Assembly (NCBI GenBank): GCA_021815285.1
Contig: JAKAHE010000149.1
Coordinates: 1-5,163, forward strand
DNA from: Nitrospirota bacterium
Lineage (GTDB): Bacteria > Nitrospirota > JACRHJ01
Length of the DNA stretch: 5,163 nt
Reading direction: 5' to 3'
Each line of letters opens with the position of its first letter. The stretch's first letter is position 1. The notes under the pieces were generated by a model, which did no database searches, was not told the origin of the DNA, and saw only the letters and a program-made list of their open reading frames with translations. The translations under genes were made by a program, and so were the position numbers. Below, piece after piece: positions 1-5,163 of the stretch.

Positions 1-277
1 CCGGTTTAAACTCGCGGATCACTCCCGCCGCCTGCGCAACTCCAGCCGGAATGGACATGAGCGTCTTTATCTTTTGTGAAGCGCCCATACCCTTGAACCT
101 GCCTGCGTCTATCAGCTTCAGATTGAAGCCCTCCCTTGGGACAACCCGCGTCTCTATTCCTTGTGCCGTGCCGGCGAACAAGACTTCGACGCCGTCCTTC
201 GCAGCCTCAGCCGCCACCGCAATTCCCGGATAAAGATGACCGCCCGTGCCGCCGCCGGCGATTAAAATCCTTTTCAA
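1..277 (-). CDS. murG: MurG, UDP-GlcNAc:lipid I GlcNAc transferase, N-terminal part (3' end outside window)
   Basis: MurG is the membrane-associated GT28 glycosyltransferase that adds GlcNAc from UDP-GlcNAc to lipid I on the cytoplasmic face, giving lipid II. The first 92 codons are visible with no stop. After KRILIAGGG comes the glycine-rich signature GGGTGGHLYPG (8-18), the first conserved loop of the family, with H14 at the position of the conserved histidine. Next come GTAQGIETRVVPREGF (36-51), matching the usual 'GT--G-E---VP--G', and GRFKGMG (59-65). The start is inferred to be TTG at 277: it is the only start codon giving the normal N-terminus, it overlaps the ftsW TGA (TTGA), and it has GGGAG 10 bases upstream. 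The C-terminal UDP-GlcNAc-binding domain lies outside the window. A search accepting only ATG starts would miss this gene. Confidence 0.95.
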   Translation of the reverse strand, partial: MKRILIAGGGTGGHLYPGIAVAAEAAKDGVEVLFAGTAQGIETRVVPREGFNLKLIDAGRFKGMGASQKIKTLMSIPAGVAQAAGVIREFKP

Positions 278-292
278 TTAGCCGCCGCTCCC
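274..292 (-). promoter_or_regulatory. murG: ftsW/murG junction: ribosome binding site and TTGA stop/start overlap
   Basis: GGGAG (288-292) lies in the last codons of ftsW, 10 bases before the TTG. The four bases TTGA at 277-274 hold both the murG start and the ftsW stop TGA, a layout typical of translational reinitiation. A weak start codon kept in this arrangement would tie MurG output to FtsW translation; that consequence is inferred. Confidence 0.7.
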
Positions 293-1392
293 GCATCGTA
301 CTGCCTGCGGTTCCCGCGCGATACGCTCAGTATAATCCCCACCGACAAAAGCGCAACGAAAACCGACGACCCTCCCGCGCTTATGAACGGGAGCGGCATA
401 CCCTTGTTCGGGAACACGCCAGTCGCAACACCCATGTTTATAAGGGCCTGCAAGCCTATCATCAGCGTCAGCGCAAAAACCAGGAGCCGTCCGAACGGGT
501 CCTTGCACTTAAGCGCAAGCCTCATGCCGAACAGCGTAAAGATAAGAAAAAGCATGACCACGGCTGCCGCGCCGACGAATCCGAATTCCTCGCCGATAAC
601 CGAGAATATGAAGTCGTTGTGCGGCTCCGGCAGGAAAAGGAGCTTCTGCCTGCTCTGGCCCAGGCCGACGCCTGTCAGTCCGCCGCCGCCGAACGCGAGG
701 AAAGACTGGATTGTCTGGAACCCGGCGCCAAGCGGGTCGTTCCACGGGTTTAAAAAGGTGTGAATACGGCTTTTGCGATAGCCTACTCTGAATAGCTGTA
801 AGTAAAGAACCGGAATTGCCCCAAGTGCCAGCGCGCCCAGGTGAGACAGCCTTGCCCCGCCCGCGAAAAGCATCATGAATATAACGGCGCATATCGCGGC
901 GGCTGTTCCGAAATCAGGCTCCAGGACGATTAACAGGACGAGCGTCCCGCAGATGAAGAGATACGGCCCGATGCCGTGCCAGAAATCGCTTAGCCTGTCC
1001 GCCCTTTTTGCAAGCGAGGCGGCGACGAACGTGAAAAGTACCGGCTTGGTAAATTCCGACGCCTGGAACGAAAACCCCGCGAGCCTTATCCACCGGCGCG
1101 CGCCGTTAACCTCCGGCCCGACAAGGGTTATGATAAGCAGGATAAAACACAGAAACAAAGCCGGCAGCGAGAGCTTCCGGAATATCTTGTAGTCCATCCT
1201 CCACGCGGCCAGGCCGGCCGCCATCCCGGCCCCGGCCCAGACAATCTGCTTTTTTAAATAATACGTGGAGTCGTTGTGATACCGGAGCGCCATTACCGAG
1301 CTCGCGGAATACACCATCACAAGTCCGAAGGACAAAAGTATCAGCGTTATGAAGAATATTATGCTGTCTTCCCGGATTTGATTAAGTTTCAT
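274..1392 (-). CDS. ftsW: FtsW, septal peptidoglycan glycosyltransferase (SEDS family)
   Basis: FtsW is the polytopic inner-membrane SEDS polymerase that joins lipid II into glycan strands at the division septum with its partner transpeptidase FtsI. The protein is 372 residues with about ten hydrophobic segments and a short cytoplasmic N-terminus. SEDS signatures include MVYSASS (26-32), NGARRWI (96-102), SEFTKP (112-117), LEPDFGT (157-163), the large periplasmic loop with QKLLFLPEPHNDFIF (249-263), where D260 matches the essential SEDS aspartate, IGEEFGFVG (266-274), and the C-terminal GMPLPFISAGGSS (331-343). FtsW rather than RodA or SpoVE is favoured because it sits between murD and murG; sequence alone separates these paralogues less surely. 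The ATG at 1392 has GGAG (1403-1406) 10 bases upstream inside murD. The TGA stop overlaps the murG start. Confidence 0.96.
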   Translation of the reverse strand: MKLNQIREDSIIFFITLILLSFGLVMVYSASSVMALRYHNDSTYYLKKQIVWAGAGMAAGLAAWRMDYKIFRKLSLPALFLCFILLIITLVGPEVNGARRWIRLAGFSFQASEFTKPVLFTFVAASLAKRADRLSDFWHGIGPYLFICGTLVLLIVLEPDFGTAAAICAVIFMMLFAGGARLSHLGALALGAIPVLYLQLFRVGYRKSRIHTFLNPWNDPLGAGFQTIQSFLAFGGGGLTGVGLGQSRQKLLFLPEPHNDFIFSVIGEEFGFVGAAAVVMLFLIFTLFGMRLALKCKDPFGRLLVFALTLMIGLQALINMGVATGVFPNKGMPLPFISAGGSSVFVALLSVGIILSVSRGNRRQYDAGAAAN

Positions 1393-1395
1393 AGA

Positions 1396-2739
1396 CTAAA
1401 GACTCCGCACAATCTCCTTGAACTGCCTTCCTCTGTCCTCGAAGTCCCTGAACATGTCGAAGCTCGCGCAGGCGGGGGAGAGGAGCACGACGTCGCCCTT
1501 TGCAGCCGCGTCTTTCGCCTTCAACACGGCGTCCTTCAGAGACGACGCGCGCACGGTCTCCGTCTCGCCGCCGATCGCATCTCCCATCACGTCCGCGGCC
1601 TTGCCGAAAAGAACGAGTCTCTTCACCCTCTCGTGCACAAGCTTCTTAAGCGGCGAGAAATCGCTGTGCTTGTCAAGTCCGCCTGCGAGCAGTATCACAG
1701 GCTCGGTGAAGCTTTCGATAGACTTCTCGACAGCCCCGACGTTTGTCCCCTTGGAATCGTTTATGTAGCTTACGCCGTTTATCTCCCGCACGAATTCCAG
1801 CCTGTGCTCAAGACCCGGAAATTCCCGCAGGACTTTTTCCACCGCGCCTGCCCCGGCCCCGGCGGCAAGCGAGATCGCGGCGGCGGCGAGCGCGTTTTCG
1901 AGGTTATGCACGCCGCGTATCCTTATATCCTTTGCCGCAATTACTCTCTCTTCGGCCCCGGACATTGCGCTTACGAGCGCACCGTCCCTGATGAAAACCC
2001 CGCCCGCCGGATACTCCTTCCGCGAGAACGGAACTATCCTGCACATAGCTTTTTCCGCCAGCGCGCCGGCCGGCGCGTCGTCCATGTTTACCACCAGGTA
2101 ATCCTTCGGCGTCTGGTTTCTGTATACCCTGGCCTTTGCCGCCGCATACTCCCGCATGCTGCGGTAGCGGTCGAGATGGTCCTGCGTGATATTCAGGAGC
2201 GCGGATATTTTCGGGCGGAATTTTTTGATGGTCTCGAGCTGAAAGCTCGACACCTCGGCCACTATGTAGTCCCGCCCTCTCAAGAGTTCCGGCTCTTCGG
2301 TGAGGGCGTTGCCGAGGTTTCCTCCCACAGTGACATTCATCCCCGAGGCCTTCAGCATCTCTCCGACGAGCGTAGTCGTGGTGGACTTTCCGTTCGTCCC
2401 GGTTATGGCGATAAACGGCGAATCCGAATACAGGTACGCAAGCTCCAGCTCTCCCATGACCGGGACGTTTGCCAGTACCGCCTTTTTTATCGGCGGGGCG
2501 AAAAGCGGCATACCCGGCGAGACTACTACCATGTCCGCGCCGGAGAAAAGCTCGTCCGGATGCGAGCCCAGCACCTTCCTTGCCTTCGGGCTAAGCCGCC
2601 GGATCTGCTCGGCAATCTCCGCTTCCGGCTTGACGTCCGTAACCGTTACGTCGGCGCCGAGCCGGACAAGGAGATTGGCCGCCCCCACGCCGCTTCTGGC
2701 CAGGCCCGCGACTGTTATTTTCTTTCCGCTGAAATTCAT
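1396..2739 (-). CDS. murD: MurD, UDP-N-acetylmuramoyl-L-alanine:D-glutamate ligase
   Basis: MurD is the cytoplasmic ligase that uses ATP to add D-Glu to UDP-MurNAc-L-Ala. The 447-residue length is normal. The N-terminal UDP-binding domain opens with the nucleotide-binding turn VAGLARSGVGAA (about 10-21). The central ATPase domain has the P-loop GTNGKST at 114-120, E162 in VAEVSSFQLE, H188 in QDHLDRY, and K202 in the AAAKARVY stretch, which matches the lysine that is carbamylated in E. coli MurD (K198). GVHNLEN follows at about 276-282, then EHRLEF (R313). The C-terminal domain has INDSKGTN at 326-333, the GGLDKHSDF loop at 353-361 and the MurD-specific SPACASFDMF at 421-430. No key residue is missing. 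The ATG lies 2 bases after the carboxypeptidase TAG, so translation is probably coupled. ftsW starts 3 bases after the murD TAG. Confidence 0.98.
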   Translation of the reverse strand: MNFSGKKITVAGLARSGVGAANLLVRLGADVTVTDVKPEAEIAEQIRRLSPKARKVLGSHPDELFSGADMVVVSPGMPLFAPPIKKAVLANVPVMGELELAYLYSDSPFIAITGTNGKSTTTTLVGEMLKASGMNVTVGGNLGNALTEEPELLRGRDYIVAEVSSFQLETIKKFRPKISALLNITQDHLDRYRSMREYAAAKARVYRNQTPKDYLVVNMDDAPAGALAEKAMCRIVPFSRKEYPAGGVFIRDGALVSAMSGAEERVIAAKDIRIRGVHNLENALAAAAISLAAGAGAGAVEKVLREFPGLEHRLEFVREINGVSYINDSKGTNVGAVEKSIESFTEPVILLAGGLDKHSDFSPLKKLVHERVKRLVLFGKAADVMGDAIGGETETVRASSLKDAVLKAKDAAAKGDVVLLSPACASFDMFRDFEDRGRQFKEIVRSL

Positions 2740-2741
2740 GC

Positions 2742-3839
2742 CTAAGTCCTGTGTCTCCTTCCCCTTTTGTGCCTGACGTAACGTATCCTGTCTACCTTGA
2801 GCCTGCGCCCCGGTCGTATCTTTGACTTCAGGGACAGGCCGTTCAGCCTTGCCAATTTCCCGGCGCTCATCCCGTATCTGCGGGCGATGCTGCTCAGCGT
2901 GTCGCCGCGTCTCACCCTGTAAACCCGAGTGGATACGATCCTCCTTCCACGATGCCTGACCCTCTCTCTGACCCTGTAGGATGCCCTTATTATCCGCCCG
3001 GCATCCGGAGTGTCGCCAAGAGCCAGGGTCTGGTTTTTCATGGCCAGCTCAAAACCCTTGTCCAGGAGCTTCTTCGTGTCTCCCCAGAGGTCCGCGCCGT
3101 GCAGGATTGCGACTATCAGCCTGGTGTTGGAGCAGTCGGCCTCACCGACATAGCACTGCCTGGCGGCAAGGGTATAACCCGTCTTGCCCGCGCCCGCGCC
3201 CTCGTAATACCAGAGCATCCTGTTATGGTTCTTAAGGAGCATCTTGTCCCTGCGGCCCATGTTGAGCGTCGCGTATTTTGTGCAGGCTATCTGCATGAAA
3301 GTCGGGTTGTGCATGGCGTAGCGGAGCATCAGGGCCAGGTCGTACGGGGTAGTGTAATGGTCGCTTATGGGAAGGCCGGAGGCGTTCCTGAAATTGGTAT
3401 CCACCGCGCCTATCTCGTGGGCCTTCTCTGTCATGAGTTTTGCGAAAGCCGGCTCGGAGCCAGCTATGCCTTCCGCGAGCACGACGGCGCTGTCGTTCGC
3501 GCTTTTTAAGAGCAATGAATAAAGGAGCGCCTGTACCGTCACCCTGTCGCCCGGCCTCAGGTAAACCTTTGAGGCCGGCATCGAGGCCGCATAGCGGCTC
3601 ACGGTAAAGACGTCCGAGAGCTTCGCACGCTCAAGCGTAAGTATCGCCGTCATCACCTTCGTGCATGAGGCGGGCGGGAACTCCGTATTGAGGTTGCGCG
3701 ATATTATGACCTTGCCGGTATCGGCGTCCATCACGCAGACGCCCTCCGCGGTTACGGAAAAATTATCGTCCGCAAGGGCTGGCCGAAGCGAGGTTAATAG
3801 AACGAGTGTAAAAAGAATCAGCGCCGACAATCTCTTCAT
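2742..3839 (-). CDS. Secreted D-alanyl-D-alanine carboxypeptidase (S11, DacA/PBP5-type) with C-terminal LysM domain
   Basis: This is a low-molecular-weight penicillin-binding protein expected to remove the terminal D-Ala from peptidoglycan pentapeptides outside the inner membrane. The 365-residue product starts with a signal peptide (basic MKR, a hydrophobic core to about residue 17, and an ALA cleavage site at 21-23). The S11 catalytic domain (about 26-250) has all three active-site motifs in order: SCTK at 58-61 (nucleophile S58, general base K61), SAN at 113-115 and KTG at 219-221. Residues about 305-348 form a LysM peptidoglycan-binding domain (VYRVRRGDTLSSIARRYG, then the LNGL and IRPGRRLKV pieces). 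The linker before it and the tail after it are extremely arginine-rich. The usual PBP5 C-terminal beta domain and amphipathic membrane anchor are not recognisable, so LysM probably does the tethering. The gene lies between mraY and murD, where standard clusters have nothing, and is packed into the operon. Its start is supported by AAGGA 7 bases upstream. The exact physiological substrate is inferred; D,D-endopeptidase activity is also possible. Confidence 0.94.
   Translation of the reverse strand: MKRLSALILFTLVLLTSLRPALADDNFSVTAEGVCVMDADTGKVIISRNLNTEFPPASCTKVMTAILTLERAKLSDVFTVSRYAASMPASKVYLRPGDRVTVQALLYSLLLKSANDSAVVLAEGIAGSEPAFAKLMTEKAHEIGAVDTNFRNASGLPISDHYTTPYDLALMLRYAMHNPTFMQIACTKYATLNMGRRDKMLLKNHNRMLWYYEGAGAGKTGYTLAARQCYVGEADCSNTRLIVAILHGADLWGDTKKLLDKGFELAMKNQTLALGDTPDAGRIIRASYRVRERVRHRGRRIVSTRVYRVRRGDTLSSIARRYGMSAGKLARLNGLSLKSKIRPGRRLKVDRIRYVRHKRGRRHRT
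2747..2760 (-). promoter_or_regulatory. Ribosome binding site(s) of murD, inside the carboxypeptidase gene
   Basis: Two purine-rich candidates lie in the last codons of the upstream gene: AGGA (2747-2750) with 7 bases to the murD ATG, and a stronger AAGGAG (2755-2760) with 15 bases, which is too far for ideal use. The closer one is the likely site. Its codons belong to the arginine-rich tail of the carboxypeptidase. Confidence 0.6.
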
Positions 3840-3846
3840 GACATCT

Positions 3847-3851
3847 TCCTT
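3847..3851 (-). promoter_or_regulatory. Ribosome binding site of the carboxypeptidase gene
   Basis: AAGGA lies in the 12-base gap after the mraY TAG, with 7 bases to the ATG at 3839. It is the only Shine-Dalgarno sequence in the window placed in an intergenic gap rather than within the preceding gene. It fixes the start that gives a proper signal peptide. Confidence 0.8.
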
Positions 3852-4934
3852 CTACCTGAGTTTAAGCGTGCTCAGGCCCACCAACGCAAGAATAATACCG
3901 AGAATCCAAAACCGCGCAATCACCTTAGACTCCGCCCAGCCAATCTCTTCGAAATGGTGATGGACGGGCGCCATCCTGAAAATCCTCTTGCCCCGGCTCT
4001 TGAACGATGCTACCTGGAAGATAACCGAGAGCGCCTCCGCAACAAATATGCCTCCCACTATTACCAGTATTATTTCGTGCTTCGTCAGCACGGCCAGCAT
4101 TCCGAGCGCGCCGCCCAGGCTCAGGCTTCCGACGTCTCCCATGAATACCTCAGCCGGGTGCGAGTTATACCACAAAAAACCCAGTGACGCGCCCATGAGC
4201 GCCCCGCAGAAGACCGTAAGCTCTCCCGCCCCCTGTATGTACAGCACCTGAAGATAATTGGCGAATATCCTGTTGCCGGTAACGTACACGAGTATGGCGT
4301 TGGCGCCAGCGGCTATGCCGACAAGACCTATCGCCAGGCCGTCCAGCCCGTCGGTCAGGTTTACGGCGTTGGACGAGCCGACAAGCACCAGCACTACAAA
4401 CGGGACATAGAACCACGCAAGGTTGATTATCCATTTCTTGAAGAAAGGTATCAATAGCACCGTGCTGTTCGGGTCCATCGGGTTGAAGTAGAGAAGCAGT
4501 CCTATGAGAAGCGCAATCAACACCTGCCATCCGAACTTGTACCGGGCCTTAAGTCCCTCGCTCTTCTTCCGCACAACCTTGAGATAATCGTCATAGAATC
4601 CCACCGCTCCGAACGCGAGCGTTCCCGCCACCACGAGCCAGACGTAGCGGTTGGTTAAGTCGGACCATAAAAGAGTCGGGACGGTTACGGCGATGAGTAT
4701 CAGTATCCCGCCCATGGTCGGCGTCCCGGCCTTTCCGAGGTGCGTGCCGGGCCCGTCCGAGCGGACCTGCTGTCCGACCTTTAGCTCCTTCAGCTTGCGT
4801 ATGATGGCTGGGCCGAAGATGAAGCTTATAAGGAGGGCCGTGAACATCGCGCCGGCGAAGCGGAACGTGATGTAGCGGAACACGTTGAAGGCGTGAATCT
4901 TGTCGTGAAGCGGAAACAAGAGGTTGTAAAACAT
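3852..4934 (-). CDS. mraY: MraY, phospho-N-acetylmuramoyl-pentapeptide transferase
   Basis: MraY is the integral inner-membrane enzyme that transfers phospho-MurNAc-pentapeptide from UDP to undecaprenyl phosphate, giving lipid I and UMP. The protein is 360 residues, the same length as E. coli MraY, and has the expected run of about ten hydrophobic segments. Family signatures are all present: the cytoplasmic loop GKAGTPTMGG (about 67-76), the Asp pair D115/D116 in FYDDYLK, NLTDGLDGL at 192-200, MGDVGSL with D267, and the APVHHHFE loop with H325-H327. The metal and substrate-binding aspartates D115, D116 and D267 fall at the same numbers as in E. coli. The ATG at 4934 overlaps the murF stop by one base (TAATG). 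GGGAGGA lies 10 bases upstream of it, inside murF. It ends in TAG, 12 bases before the carboxypeptidase gene. The gene appears intact, with no odd residues seen. Confidence 0.98.
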   Translation of the reverse strand: MFYNLLFPLHDKIHAFNVFRYITFRFAGAMFTALLISFIFGPAIIRKLKELKVGQQVRSDGPGTHLGKAGTPTMGGILILIAVTVPTLLWSDLTNRYVWLVVAGTLAFGAVGFYDDYLKVVRKKSEGLKARYKFGWQVLIALLIGLLLYFNPMDPNSTVLLIPFFKKWIINLAWFYVPFVVLVLVGSSNAVNLTDGLDGLAIGLVGIAAGANAILVYVTGNRIFANYLQVLYIQGAGELTVFCGALMGASLGFLWYNSHPAEVFMGDVGSLSLGGALGMLAVLTKHEIILVIVGGIFVAEALSVIFQVASFKSRGKRIFRMAPVHHHFEEIGWAESKVIARFWILGIILALVGLSTLKLR

Positions 4935-5163
4935 TATGCGTGTATCCTCCCGGCCTTCAGCTTCTCCACCGCGAGTTCCATCTTGGAGCCGCGCGAACCC
5001 TTAACGAGCACCACGTCTCCCGCCCTCAGGAAATCAGCCGCCATCTCCGCCGCCTTCCCGGGATCAGGCGCAATGAATATGTTCTCCTCCGGCATTCCGG
5101 CCTCTATCGCGCCCTGGGCCGCGTCCGGCGCATGTTCGCCGACCAGCGCCAGCATATGGACGC
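4934..5163 (-). CDS. murF: MurF, UDP-MurNAc-tripeptide:D-Ala-D-Ala ligase, C-terminal end only (5' end outside window)
   Basis: MurF is the cytoplasmic ATP-dependent ligase that adds the D-Ala-D-Ala dipeptide to UDP-MurNAc-tripeptide, the last soluble step of pentapeptide synthesis. Only the last 75 complete codons are visible, part of the C-terminal Mur ligase domain (Rossmann-like). The identifying piece is near the end: GDVVLVKGSRGSKME, the conserved 'GD-VLVKGSRG--ME' signature of MurF C-termini, preceded by LVGEHAPDAAQGA and GMPEENIF, which align with the usual 'vG--a---a-GA---G' stretch. The catalytic centre and ATP-binding P-loop lie in the missing part. An internal ATG at 5155 is not the start, because the frame stays open to the window edge. 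The TAA stop shares its last A with the mraY ATG (TAATG), which suggests translational coupling. The identity rests on a short tail but is backed by its position directly before mraY. Confidence 0.93.
   Translation of the reverse strand, partial: VHMLALVGEHAPDAAQGAIEAGMPEENIFIAPDPGKAAEMAADFLRAGDVVLVKGSRGSKMELAVEKLKAGRIHA
4945..4951 (-). promoter_or_regulatory. Ribosome binding site of mraY, inside murF
   Basis: GGGAGGA reads on the minus strand with 10 bases before the mraY ATG, embedded in the last codons of murF. With the TAATG stop/start overlap it supports the chosen mraY start and coupling to murF translation. Confidence 0.7.

Larger units (their letters stand above)
1..5163 (-). other. 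Single co-directional dcw operon segment: murF-mraY-(D,D-carboxypeptidase)-murD-ftsW-murG
   Basis: Six genes run in one direction with gaps of 12, 2 and 3 bases and two overlaps (1 and 4 bases). There is no place for a terminator or a dedicated intergenic promoter, so they are most likely one transcript that enters and leaves the window. Without the carboxypeptidase gene this is the common murF-mraY-murD-ftsW-murG order. Confidence 0.9.

Noticed and set aside
136..753. A plus-strand open frame of 205 codons antisense to murG and ftsW.
   Set aside because: It is a shadow frame opposite two conserved genes. The translation is low-complexity and charged, with no signature and no supporting start region.
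1204..1237. A cluster of GGCC-rich repeats (including GGCCGGCC) within ftsW.
   Set aside because: It codes for the Gly/Ala-rich second membrane segment of FtsW. The repetition follows from Gly and Ala codons.
2062..2077. A perfect 16-base GC palindrome (CGCGCCGGCCGGCGCG) inside murD.
   Set aside because: It encodes ordinary Asp/Ala/Pro/Ala/Gly/Ala residues of MurD in GC-rich codons. There is no T-tract after it and no second copy was noticed, so a terminator or protein-binding site is not supported.
1276..2745. A long plus-strand open frame (489 codons) antisense to murD and the start of ftsW.
   Set aside because: It lies opposite the fully motif-complete murD, and its product is Arg/His-rich with no recognisable domain. 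GC-rich coding with few stops on the opposite strand explains it.
2952..3509. A plus-strand open frame of 185 codons antisense to the carboxypeptidase gene.
   Set aside because: It is opposite the S11 catalytic domain and LysM coding region, shows no known motif, and is best explained as a shadow.
3840..3851. The mraY-carboxypeptidase gap as a possible insertion scar or internal promoter.
   Set aside because: It is only 12 bases long, and its content is accounted for by the AAGGA ribosome binding site. No repeats or -35/-10 elements can fit.

Overview
The window is a dense stretch of a bacterial dcw (division and cell wall) cluster. All genes lie on the minus strand, so transcription runs from high to low coordinates: murF (3' end only) - mraY - a LysM-tailed D-Ala-D-Ala carboxypeptidase - murD - ftsW - murG (5' end only, TTG start). 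Only 17 bases in the window are non-coding: 12 between mraY and the carboxypeptidase, 2 before murD and 3 before ftsW. The murF/mraY and ftsW/murG pairs overlap. No promoter, terminator, RNA gene, mobile element or CRISPR array is visible, and there is no room for one outside the genes. The promoter is presumably upstream of the window.

The genes cover consecutive steps in making and using lipid II. MurD adds D-Glu to UDP-MurNAc-L-Ala. MurF adds D-Ala-D-Ala to finish the pentapeptide. MraY moves phospho-MurNAc-pentapeptide onto undecaprenyl phosphate to give lipid I. MurG adds GlcNAc to give lipid II. FtsW polymerises lipid II at the septum. The extra gene, a secreted S11-family carboxypeptidase, would remove the terminal D-Ala from pentapeptides on the outer face. 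That undoes, in the wall, part of what MurF built in the cytoplasm.

The gene order without the extra gene matches the standard order in Proteobacteria and related Gram-negative phyla, and MraY has exactly the length and motif spacing of the E. coli enzyme. The coding is moderately GC-rich (judged by eye), but murG uses ATA for Ile and AGG for Arg freely (3 of 8 Ile codons, 3 of 5 Arg codons in the visible part), unlike enterics. Together this suggests a Gram-negative bacterium of the deltaproteobacterial (Desulfobacterota), Nitrospirota or similar kind. That placement is an inference and cannot be made firm from this window.

The one real departure from a textbook cluster is the carboxypeptidase gene between mraY and murD. 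Its product has a C-terminal LysM domain inside a very arginine-rich region instead of the usual PBP5-type C-terminal domain and membrane anchor. I see no sign of a wholly new system. The rest is ordinary, intact core cell-wall machinery.
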